Below are positions 22,194 to 30,523 of a DNA stretch of 64,000 bases, in pieces. Numbering within the stretch: position 1 is the stretch's first letter; every line of letters begins with the position of its first letter. A program made the position numbers and the translations under genes. The stretch covers positions 1-64,000 of the forward strand of contig NZ_BBMK01000007.1 in assembly GCF_000755285.1 (NCBI RefSeq). Direction: 5' to 3'. This DNA comes from Nonlabens ulvanivorans. Lineage in GTDB: Bacteria > Bacteroidota > Bacteroidia > Flavobacteriales > Flavobacteriaceae. The notes below the pieces were generated by a model. That model saw nothing but the letters and a program-made list of their open reading frames with translations. It made no database searches and was not told where the DNA came from.

Positions 22194-23495
22194 ATGAATT
22201 ATACAGAAATTTTAATATTAGTATTGAGCTTTTTAGTGTTTTTATCCTTACGAGTTCCTATTGCATATGCTATTGGTCTTGCTGGTTTTATTACACTTGT
22301 TTATTCTATGCCTTTTTTACCATCCGTAACGACCATGGCGCAACGTATGGCGACCTCGTTAGATAGTTTTACATTAAGTGCTATACCTTTCTTTATTCTT
22401 GCTGGTCAGATCATGAATCGTGGTGGTATCGCCGTACGACTTATTAATTTTGCCAAAGCTATTGTAGGTCCATTACCTGGTGGACTTGCCTTTGTGAATA
22501 TCATCTCATGTATGCTTTTTGGAGCGATATCAGGTAGTGCTGTGGCTGCTGCAAGCGCCATAGGTGGATTTATGAATCCTATGATGGAAAAAGATGGATA
22601 CAGTAAACCATTTAGTGCTGCTGTAAATATTACCAGCGCAACGACTGGTTTAATAATCCCACCTAGTAATGTATTGATTGTTTATTCTCTTGCTAGTGGT
22701 GGAGTTTCTATCGCTGCATTATTTATCGCAGGATATGTTCCAGGTTTACTATTAGGTCTAGCATTAATGATTGTTGCTGCGATTTACTCTATTATTAAGA
22801 AATACCCGACAGATAAGTTAGTAAGTGTAAAGGTGTTTATTAAAAGATTTTTTGATGCACTACCCAGTTTGATGTTACTTGTAGTGGTTATAGGTGGAAT
22901 AGTAGGCGGTATATTCACGGCTACAGAAGCTAGTGGAGTTGCCGTTATTTATACACTAGTGCTAGGCTTTGTCTATAAAGAAATTAAGTTAAAAGACTTA
23001 TCTCCTATCTTATTAGAAACCATTAAGACTAGCTCAATTGTACTGCTATTAATTGCTACTTCTATCGCGATGAGTTGGGTAATGTCTTATGAGAACATTC
23101 CACAAGAAATTAGTGATGCACTTTTAGAAATTAGTGATAATCCTATCATCATCTTGATCTTAATCAATCTTATCTTATTATTTGTAGGGATTTTTATGGA
23201 CATGACGCCTGCGGTCCTCATCTTCACTCCTATTTTCTTACCTATCGTAACCGCTATGGGAATGGATCCTATTCACTTTGGAGTCATTATGATCATGAAC
23301 CTATGTATAGGATTATGTACGCCACCAGTAGGCTCTGTACTCTTTGTAGGTTGTAGTGTTGCAGATCTCAAAATACAGAAAGTCATACGTCCTATGTTAC
23401 CATTATTTGTAGCAATGATTGCCGTACTAGTAATGGTTACTTATTTTGAAGATATTACTTTATGGTTACCTAGAGCATTTGATTTAATGGACTAA
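22194..23495 (+). CDS. dctM: TRAP transporter large permease subunit
   Basis: 433 residues, about 12 membrane segments. Typical DctM motifs: 'PIAYAIGLAGFITL', 'IPFFILAGQIMNRGGIAVRLI', 'GAISGSAVAAASAIG', 'IPPSNVLIVYSLASGGVSIAALF' (in parts) and 'LCTPPVGSVLFVG'. It carries the sodium-driven transport step. Last gene of the uronate operon; a strong terminator follows. Confidence 0.95.
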   Translation: MNYTEILILVLSFLVFLSLRVPIAYAIGLAGFITLVYSMPFLPSVTTMAQRMATSLDSFTLSAIPFFILAGQIMNRGGIAVRLINFAKAIVGPLPGGLAFVNIISCMLFGAISGSAVAAASAIGGFMNPMMEKDGYSKPFSAAVNITSATTGLIIPPSNVLIVYSLASGGVSIAALFIAGYVPGLLLGLALMIVAAIYSIIKKYPTDKLVSVKVFIKRFFDALPSLMLLVVVIGGIVGGIFTATEASGVAVIYTLVLGFVYKEIKLKDLSPILLETIKTSSIVLLLIATSIAMSWVMSYENIPQEISDALLEISDNPIIILILINLILLFVGIFMDMTPAVLIFTPIFLPIVTAMGMDPIHFGVIMIMNLCIGLCTPPVGSVLFVGCSVADLKIQKVIRPMLPLFVAMIAVLVMVTYFEDITLWLPRAFDLMD

Positions 23496-23516
23496 TCGAC
23501 TATTTCAATATTGAAT

Positions 23517-23550
23517 AAAAAACCTGCTATCGATTGATAGCAGGTTTTTT
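23517..23550. terminator. Bidirectional terminator of the uronate operon
   Basis: AAAAAACCTGCTATC and GATAGCAGGTTTTTT form a long stem with a short loop (centre about 23533). T-runs follow on both strands. It serves dctM (plus) and the SUKH gene (minus, stop at 23569). Confidence 0.95.
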
Positions 23551-23568
23551 GTTAGACACATATGATTA

Positions 23569-24099
23569 TTAAATATCCTTCTCTTCTATTAATTCTTCTA
23601 GTAGATCTAGGACATCAATAAAATGAGCTTCTATATTTTCATATTCCTCCTCACCTGGAATCCAGTTAGCAAATTGCCAGTATCGCCACTTTTCAATGTT
23701 ACCTACAGGAGGAAGTAACAAGAATATTTGTTCTTCTTCTATTCCACCTATTAAGATACTTTTCTTGAATTGTAAGCTTATCTCTTCATATCCATCCATA
23801 TCATCATAGAATGATAAAGAACCATTATAATTCTCAAAATTACTGAGATAGTCGACTCTATCCGTAGACTCAAATGTGATATCTACGTGAGTTGTTGCCT
23901 TAAATCCATTTGACATCTTTAAAAACAACTTGTAATCATCTGGCAACACGACACCTAATCTTTTTTCTAGATGATTAATATCACTTTGTGTAGCAGGTTC
24001 TCTTCCTAACCAACTTTCAATGATTTGTTTTTCACTGAAATCAGATTCCCCCCCTAATTCAATAGCCTTAATAGAAATTTGTTCTAACAGCATTTTCAT
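23569..24099 (-). CDS. SUKH (SMI1/KNR4) domain protein
   Basis: 176 residues with the SMI1/KNR4 pattern 'QSDINHLEKRLGVVLPDDYKLFLKMSNGF', given here in parts: 'LEKRLGVVLPDDYK', 'FLKMSNGF'. SUKH proteins are often immunity proteins against contact-dependent toxins, but solitary copies with no toxin nearby are common and of unknown role. No toxin gene is seen here. It stands alone between the TRAP operon and uxaC, flanked by a terminator and by a copy of the palindrome. A C7 run at 24048-24054 adds one Gly in 'ELGGESDF'. Confidence 0.8.
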   Translation of the reverse strand: MKMLLEQISIKAIELGGESDFSEKQIIESWLGREPATQSDINHLEKRLGVVLPDDYKLFLKMSNGFKATTHVDITFESTDRVDYLSNFENYNGSLSFYDDMDGYEEISLQFKKSILIGGIEEEQIFLLLPPVGNIEKWRYWQFANWIPGEEEYENIEAHFIDVLDLLEELIEEKDI

Positions 24100-24121
24100 T
24101 TTTTAATTTTTAAATTAATTA

Positions 24122-24137
24122 CGCTTTCGCGAAAGCG
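24122..24137. repeat. 16-bp palindrome, perfect, intergenic
   Basis: Lies between the SUKH start codon (24099) and the uxaC stop (24189), in the SUKH upstream region. Confidence 0.95.
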
Positions 24138-24188
24138 TATTATTTATCAAACTCAAAATAATTCACTGCATTGTGATAAGATATATCA

Positions 24189-25547
24189 CTAACAATTTTC
24201 CCCTAACCACTGTTCATCTGCAGGAAGTTCTCCATTGGCAACATCATTACCTAATAGATTGCACAAGATGCGACGAAAATACTCATGACGAGGAAAACTT
24301 AAAAAGCTGCGTGAATCTGTCAACATACCGACAAATATGCTTAAAATACCTAAACTAGATAGTGTATTCAATTGATTTTCCATACCATCTTTTTGATCTA
24401 GAAACCACCATGCTGCACCATATTGCACCTTACCTCGTATAGTACCATCATTAAAATTGCCGACCATGGTTGCAATCATTTCATTGTCTGCAGGATTGAG
24501 ATTGTAGATTATGGTTTTAGCCAGTTGATCAGTACTGTCCAGTTCGTTCAAATAACCACTTATAGACACCGCATGAGAAAAATCACCTATGGAATCAAAT
24601 CCAGTGTCAGGACCTAATTGTGATAACAATCTTTTGTTATTGTTTCTTATCGCACCTAAATGAAACTGTTGGGACCAACCACGATTATGATACATTTTAC
24701 TTAATTCTAGCATCACTTTACCTGCAAAGTATTGTACTTGTGCAACTGATAATTGCTTGCCGTTTCTTACTTCTTGAAACAACGTATCAAGATTAAAATC
24801 TGCTGTGGTGCTGTGGTAGATTTGTTCCAGACCATAATCTGCAAGACGGCAACCATTCTGGTGGAAATAATCTACTCTGTTTTCTAGCGCAACTAATAAT
24901 GCATCGTAATCATCAATACTGCTACCAGTTACTTCTTCTAATTTACTTAGGTAAGCATTATAACTCACGGCATCTCCTACTCCAAAAGCTTTATCGGGTC
25001 TGAAAGTAGGAAGCACTTTAGGTTTTAAGTTTTGTTTTTTGATGCTTATGTGATCTTCTAGGCTATCTATTGGATCATCAGTTGTGCACAATAATTTTAC
25101 GTTTTGTTGCTGTAATAAGCCTATTGTACTATGAGATGATTGTTGTAGTATATCATTCGTTTTTTGATATACTGATGCAGCATTGTTATCGGTCAATAAA
25201 TCATTGATACTAAAATAACGTTGCAATTCGATATGCGTCCAGTGGTATAGTGGATTTCTTAAAGTATACGGAACAGCTCCTGCCCATTTATGAAACTTCT
25301 CTTCGTCAGTTGCATTTCCAGTAATATATCGCTCTTCAATCCCTAGTGCTCGCATGGCACGCCATTTATAATGGTCACCAGCTAGCCATACTTGTGTACA
25401 ATTCTCAAATTGTCGATTTGTTGCAATATCCCTGGGTGATAAATGATTATGATAATCTATAATAGGTAATTCTTTTGCAAAATTGTGATAGAGACGTTTT
25501 GCAAAATCACTTTGCAATAAAAAATCATCATGAATAAAGGAGCTCAT
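24189..25547 (-). CDS. uxaC: Glucuronate isomerase
   Basis: 452 residues. It turns D-glucuronate into D-fructuronate, the step before UxuB and UxuA. Typical: 'LPIIDYHNHLSPRDIA' (metal-binding His pair), 'WLAGDHYKWRAMRALGI', 'LCTTDDPIDSLEDH', 'FRPDKAFG', 'HLGAIRNNN' and 'FLSFPRHEYFRRILCN'. I start it at ATG 25547 ('MSSFIHDDFLLQ'); the upstream in-frame TTG at 25598 lies inside a hairpin. It is on the opposite strand to uxuBA and downstream of the alginate PUL, separated by that hairpin. Confidence 0.96.
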   Translation of the reverse strand: MSSFIHDDFLLQSDFAKRLYHNFAKELPIIDYHNHLSPRDIATNRQFENCTQVWLAGDHYKWRAMRALGIEERYITGNATDEEKFHKWAGAVPYTLRNPLYHWTHIELQRYFSINDLLTDNNAASVYQKTNDILQQSSHSTIGLLQQQNVKLLCTTDDPIDSLEDHISIKKQNLKPKVLPTFRPDKAFGVGDAVSYNAYLSKLEEVTGSSIDDYDALLVALENRVDYFHQNGCRLADYGLEQIYHSTTADFNLDTLFQEVRNGKQLSVAQVQYFAGKVMLELSKMYHNRGWSQQFHLGAIRNNNKRLLSQLGPDTGFDSIGDFSHAVSISGYLNELDSTDQLAKTIIYNLNPADNEMIATMVGNFNDGTIRGKVQYGAAWWFLDQKDGMENQLNTLSSLGILSIFVGMLTDSRSFLSFPRHEYFRRILCNLLGNDVANGELPADEQWLGENC

Positions 25548-25590
25548 AGATCTGTAAATTATAGAAACAAATATGCCTTTTATAAACACC

Positions 25591-25617
25591 AATTCCAACC
25601 TGTAAGAGGTTGGAATT
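25591..25617 (-). terminator. Hairpin ending the alginate PUL transcript
   Basis: AATTCCAACCT and AGGTTGGAATT form a perfect 11-bp stem with loop GTAAG. It lies 38 bp past the PL7 stop and before uxaC. On the minus strand the sequence after the stem is GGTGTTTATAAAA, so the T-run is poor; partial read-through into uxaC is possible. Confidence 0.7.
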
Positions 25618-25654
25618 GTGTTTAAAGATTCCTTTTATGTACGATAATCATGTG

Positions 25655-26554
25655 CTAATGGGATACTTCTATACTGTACAATTTTACCTTTGAATATCCA
25701 GTTGGATCAGTAGTCTGTATATAGTTACCTGCTTTGAAATAATTATCAAAAGGCCATTTTGCTAGACTGATGTCTTGAAAAACATGGGACTGACCATCTA
25801 CAATGACCTCTAGACGACCTGTCGAGGCTCTTATTTCTAAATCAAACGGTTCAAAACCTACCTGACCAAAATTATACGATATATCACCCCCATACTGCAT
25901 CATCTTTATTAATAATAGCGTCACCAGACATGGATTCGTTTTCAAGAGTTTTTTTATAAGCATATAAGTCACCATCTCTCCATTGCATTTTTAATAATGG
26001 TGGAGCTGAATCACTAGAAAGATTAAGTCTAGCCACGTCAGATGGTGTAATGATACCATGAATTTGAGCCATTATAAAACGATCTTTATTAAGACTACCG
26101 GTACCTGTATTATCAGATACGTCCAACGCTTGCATGCGTACCTTTAAAACACCTCCATCTTGTAAACTCCAGTTATCTCTTGAATTAGAGGGATTGATAA
26201 GCTCTCTGAGTTCAGTTCTAGGATAAGAACTGTTTGCCGTTGTCGCACCATTAGGGTCAAATTGTGTGAAAAAAATAATACCTTCTCCTACTGGATCATC
26301 GTACATGTAACCATTTAGGGCACTCAAAGTACGGTAACCGCCATTATCTAATTGCATGGTGCATATTCATCTGGACTACCGTCATTATTTACATCAACTG
26401 GTAGGGTCACTTTCCAGTCCGAGAAATCAAAATTAGATCCAACGGGATCTGGCTCGTTAGGTACAACTATTTCAATGCGCTCTGGTGATTCTTCCTCGCT
26501 ATCACATGATGTAATAAGAATCATAGCGAGTAATAGTAATGCTATATTTTTCAT
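25655..26554 (-). CDS. PL7-family alginate lyase lipoprotein, two frame breaks
   Basis: About 299 residues after repair. It cleaves alginate by beta-elimination. Seen: lipoprotein signal 'MILITSC', the PL7 start 'FDFSDWKVTLPVDVN', and all three catalytic motifs: 'YPRTELRE', 'MAQIHG' (Q-I-H; Ile is typical of polyguluronate preference in this family) and 'YFKAGNYIQ'. Breaks: near 26352 one base is missing ('DEYAP' to 'MQLDNGGYRTL'), and a C5 at 25886-25890 should be C4 ('VWGDISYNFGQVGF'). The shifts cancel in length. Last gene of the alginate PUL. Confidence 0.92.
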
Positions 26555-26603
26555 GTATTTTTCTTTAATATAATTCTTAAATAACTCAAGTTATAAGTAT
26601 TGT

Positions 26604-27415
26604 CTACAGTTGTGTCATTTCAAAATCTGCAAAAAGCACCTGCTCATCTCTTAATTCATCTGCGTGTTTTAAGCTGCGATAAATTCCCCATTTAGGTCTT
26701 AAAAATTGTGCTTTTGTCTTCCACATTCTCAAATTCCCTTTATAAGATAAGAGTTCTTTTTGATCTCGCTTTCGCGAAAGCGTAACCTCTAACTTCCCTT
26801 CTTCTCCATAAGTGATTATTTCTTTTACCGTAATCCATTCACCTAAAAATGGATCTAAATCAGTACTCACGATTGATTCTTGAGTTAGAAATTTAGAGAA
26901 CCTTATATCAAAACTCTTTTTATCGTTCTTATCTCTCAAAGTGTAAGTCAATGTAGGCATCTTATCTTCTGGTCCACCGACAGCTTTAATTTGATGAATA
27001 TGAGTAAATCCAGATGAAGCTTTAAAATTTTTATCTAATTTAAATAACCAGGTATAAACATGAGTTTCACCTGGCGTTCCAAAACCTCTTCTGGGGGGGA
27101 CTTCACATAGGTCTTAATTTCAGTACGCGAGCGATCAAATTTCTTACATCTATCTGTATCCTTTTCAACATGAGCGTGAAAAACAAACACATCTTTCTCT
27201 AGTATATCGTCATATTGTTGAGTAATGTGGTCTCCAAAACTAGGATGACTACAATCACTTACCTCAACTACATTATAACCAGGAGATAGCACACTATTAA
27301 TAAGTTCATAAGTCTTTTTTGAACTATCAGCTTGTAATTGTGTTACTATATCAACAGCCCTATCTTGCTTAAAAAGCATGGATAGGGCTGCGATTAAAAG
27401 AAATATTTGTTTCAT
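26604..27415 (-). CDS. Jelly-roll polysaccharide lyase candidate, frame broken
   Basis: About 269 residues after repair, with signal peptide 'MKQIFLLIAALSMLF'. A G7 at 27093-27099 breaks the frame; with five G the protein runs 'TYVKSPRRGFGTPGETHVYTW' in parts ('KSPRRGFGTP', 'GETHVYTWLFKLD') to the natural stop, and the length becomes a multiple of three. Motifs resemble beta-jelly-roll lyases (families such as PL7, PL13, PL20): 'FDRSRTEIKTY', 'FTHIHQIKAVGG' and 'RPKWGIYRSL' near the end, giving candidate Arg, His and Tyr active-site residues. I cannot assign the family. It sits one base after the lamin-tail gene and 49 bp before PL7 in the alginate PUL, so alginate, polymannuronate or a glucuronan-like chain are the candidates. 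The perfect palindrome at 26767 encodes LSRKR. Confidence 0.7.
26767..26782. repeat. 16-bp palindrome, perfect
   Basis: Inside the jelly-roll lyase gene in a third reading frame, encoding LSRKR. Confidence 0.95.
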
Positions 27416-27416
27416 A

Positions 27417-28945
27417 TTACTTCACTAGGAACTGGATTGTTTCAGAACCTTGATTTGAATTAACTTTTACAAAATATGTACCAGTATTAAGATTACTTAA
27501 ATCTACTCTAGATGTATATTCTTTAACTGATATCAATTGTTGACCTGTTAAGCTATAAATCGTTAGTGAGGTCCAGTTTTCATCTTCTAACTCTATCGAT
27601 AAGAAATTAGTTGCTGGATTAGGATATAATTTAACCGCACCAAGCTCATTACTAGAAACTGAAAGTGTGTTTTGTGTTCCAGGTGTACCTAATTGACTAG
27701 CTGTACCAAAAGTTGCTGTAGCTGCAGTCCATGCGGCTGCAAGATCATTTGCATTTACATCAAAAGTATTAGACTCAATACTACCACCACCAGAAAACAT
27801 CATCATAGGAAATCCAATAGGTGCTGTACCATAGCCATAGTCATATTCTACACGGTCAATTTCAGTACCACTAGCAGTTAATAAAGCAATACCATCAATT
27901 TCATTATCATTAGGTGTTCCATCATCAAAAGAAGATTCATTATTGAATCTAGGGAAGTTAGAACCTACTCCAGGTGTTGCTGTACCACCAGGAGGAGAAT
28001 CAAATCCATATTCATAAGCAACGGCTGGAATTCCTCCATTAAGTGTAGCATCAACACTAGCAGCAAGAACTGCATAACTATTTGCTGGAACTACAGTGCT
28101 AGTTGTAATCTCATGTGCTCTACCACTTGAAGAAGCATCAACAATTGTCCATCCCATTAAATCAATGGCTGCTGCAGTTGTATTGTAAACTTCAAAATAT
28201 TCTCTTACATCTTCAGAACCGTTAGGATCTATCATTAATTCAGTTATCACTATATCTCCTGCTCCTAATGCTGGTGTACCACCAGAATTACTATTTGCAG
28301 TTCCTGGTGTACCTACCATCATGTCTGTACCGTAAATTGCAGTACTAGGCAACCAGTTTGCGGCAACATCATTTGATGCACTATCTAATGTAGCTGCATC
28401 TAGTTGATAAGAAACATCACTAGCTGCTCCCATCGCTGGCCATGCATTCAATCCGGCATAACCGAACCCATAAAGAATTTGATCAATTACAGTTCCTGTT
28501 GCTGTTTCTAAACGGATACCATCATCGTTTGTAGAACCATTTGCATATGTACTTTCATTATTCCAAGTCGGAAAGTTAGTTCCTGCTCCTGGAGTGGCTG
28601 GACCACCTATAGGCTATTATAACCGTACTCATAAATAGAGTTTGTTATTCCGCCGTTTAATAAAGGATCATCATTTGATACAAGTACAGCATATCCATTT
28701 GCTGGAACCATAACTGGTACTGCAGATGTGATTACGTGAGCACGTCCACTACTAGACTCGTCATTAATAATCCACCCATTCATATCTATGGCTGTACTAG
28801 TTGTATTATATACTTCAAACCATTCTTGTTCACTTTCTGTACCATTAGGGTCTATCATAATCTCAGAAACGATAAGATCTCCTGGATTTTGAGCAAAAGC
28901 AACCATTCCTAGAAACATTGCTATTAAAGGTAATTTTGTTTTCAT
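27417..28945 (-). CDS. Secreted lamin-tail-domain protein with T9SS sorting signal, frame broken
   Basis: About 509 residues after repair. Signal peptide 'MKTKLPLIAMFLGMVAFAQ'. Two lamin-tail (LTD) domains open with 'GDLIVSEIMIDPNGTESEQEWFEVYN' and 'GDIVITELMIDPNGSEDVREYFEVYN' (only ends matter: 'IDPNGxExxxE/YFEVYNTT'), each followed by a 'NFPxxNNESxxxxG' repeat. The end 'LYPNPATNFLSIEL' to 'GTYFVKVNSNQGSETIQFLVK' is a type A sorting domain for the type IX secretion system. The break near 28612 is one missing C ('EYGYNSPIGGPATPG'). LTD domains are found in surface proteins and nucleases; here it may bind alginate or act as a surface anchor. One base separates it from the next gene. Confidence 0.85.
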
Positions 28946-28981
28946 AATTGTTATTTATACGGTTAAGTTGATTATTATTAG

Positions 28982-29055
28982 AAGTGATTTTAATATGATT
29001 ATAATCACTTTCGATTATGATATGATTCAATCTTCAAGATGTAAAGACTGAATCA
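28982..29055 (-). other. Two tandem inverted repeats between the TIG and lamin-tail genes
   Basis: First: AAGTGATT (28982-28989) with AATCACTT (29003-29010). Second: TGATTCA-A-TCTT (29023-29034) with AAGA-C-TGAATCA (29044-29055). Neither has a clear T-run after it on the minus strand. In a 130-bp gap of an otherwise tightly packed operon they could set transcript ends or protect mRNA so that SusCD-PL6-TIG is made more than the distal genes. Confidence 0.45.
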
Positions 29056-29075
29056 CATTATGTTTTCAATATTAC

Positions 29076-30512
29076 TTATCCTGCTGGATTAAAATCATCT
29101 GTCACGTCTACTGCACCAAACTCAGTTAGCACACGATCTGTAACTATAAACCAGTCAAAATTGAAATATGCAGGTACTGTAGCACTACTACTTCCTGGTG
29201 TAATTCTTAATTCTAGGACATTATTAACACTTGTTTGTCCCGGAATAAAACCATTAAGCCTTACTGCGTGTAATTTCCAATTTCCACCAGTGTTTGCATT
29301 TGATCCTTGTAGACTTCTTCTATTAGAAGAGCTCGTACCACCCATATAGATTTTAAATGCCATATCTGTATTTTCAGTGTTCATCCAGAAATGTAAAACA
29401 GGATTATCACCATAATTACCAGAGTCTAAAATATTATTTACGGTAGGGCTTGTGGAGGTTTGATGAACTTTTGCTCTAGCAACGGTTGAGCTAGTAGATG
29501 TATTCATCTGTAATGCATAATAATCATTACCTGGAAATGGTGGTGGTGATACATTACCATTAATAGAGGCTACTGCATTTGGATCTTTACTAAAATCGAT
29601 AACAAATACTGAACTAGGATCAGAATCAAATTCATACAACTGCTCAAACTGTCCATTAATATATGGTAAGCCCGATTCTGTTATTGTTCCTCCACCTTGA
29701 AAATTAAGGTTAACATCTACATAGCCAGTTACCACTGAAGCTGGCACATCAAATCTAATTTCTGTAGGTGATTGACTATTGATAGTGATCGGTGTTCCTT
29801 CTACATCACCGTCAGTTATTAAGTTCATATCTTGTCCAGTAACAATGACTTCATTATCACGAGTCAATACCGCTGGAAAACCACCGATGGTAGGCTGTGG
29901 TAAAATTACTTCAAAATTAGTTGCAGCAACTAAGGACGCTTCTCCTGAAGCAGTAAGGTAAGTTAAAACAACATCTACAAATCCAACGTTATTTGGGACT
30001 CTTACTACCAAGGCCTGTTCTTCTTGAAATTCAATGGTTCCTGCTGTTCCACCAAAAGTTATACCTGTAACACCTACAAGATCTGTCCCTATAATGTTGA
30101 TAATAGAATTAACATCTGCAGTTGCTGGTAATGCGGTAGTTACTGTAGGCACAGGATAGGTTACCGTAAGAGATTGAGCACTTACTGCTTCTTTACCTTG
30201 CTCAGTCACCACTTTTATAACTCCGGATACCGCATTATTAGGTACCTGAATTTGCAAACGTTGACCTGTAATTCGTGAGGTAATTGTTGCTTCTACATCA
30301 CCTATGTAAGCCTCTGTAGCAAAATTTAAAAATGTACCATCGATATCCACTAAAGCATTTACCGCCGCAGTACCTGGAGAAAAACCAGTTATGGTAGGCT
30401 GTTCAGCTTTAATTTCTGCAACAGTTTGATCGATTTCTACATCTGCATCACAGGCTATGAGTACTACAGCCATAACAGATAAAACTGTCAATATTTTATA
30501 CAAATTTTTCAT
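29076..30512 (-). CDS. TIG/IPT-repeat surface glycan-binding lipoprotein
   Basis: 478 residues. Lipoprotein signal 'VVLIAC'. About residues 40-285 hold three IPT/TIG immunoglobulin-like repeats ('PTITGFSPGTAAVNALVDIDGTFL', 'PTVTTALPATADVNSIINIIGTDL' and 'PTIGGFPAVLTRDNEVIVTGQDM', each by its opening). The C-terminal 180 residues form a separate beta-sandwich-like part ('FEFDSDPS'-like start, 'VLHFWMNTENTDMAFKIYMGG', 'YFNFDWFIVTD') similar to SusE/SusF-position proteins. It probably holds alginate at the cell surface for the PL6/PL7 enzymes and SusD. It starts 11 bp after the PL6 stop. Confidence 0.85.
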   Translation of the reverse strand: MKNLYKILTVLSVMAVVLIACDADVEIDQTVAEIKAEQPTITGFSPGTAAVNALVDIDGTFLNFATEAYIGDVEATITSRITGQRLQIQVPNNAVSGVIKVVTEQGKEAVSAQSLTVTYPVPTVTTALPATADVNSIINIIGTDLVGVTGITFGGTAGTIEFQEEQALVVRVPNNVGFVDVVLTYLTASGEASLVAATNFEVILPQPTIGGFPAVLTRDNEVIVTGQDMNLITDGDVEGTPITINSQSPTEIRFDVPASVVTGYVDVNLNFQGGGTITESGLPYINGQFEQLYEFDSDPSSVFVIDFSKDPNAVASINGNVSPPPFPGNDYYALQMNTSTSSTVARAKVHQTSTSPTVNNILDSGNYGDNPVLHFWMNTENTDMAFKIYMGGTSSSNRRSLQGSNANTGGNWKLHAVRLNGFIPGQTSVNNVLELRITPGSSSATVPAYFNFDWFIVTDRVLTEFGAVDVTDDFNPAG

Positions 30513-30523
30513 TATTGAACTTT

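Noticed and set aside
25548..25598. Upstream start for uxaC
   Set aside because: It would use TTG, place the start inside a perfect hairpin and add residues not typical of the family; ATG at 25547 fits better.
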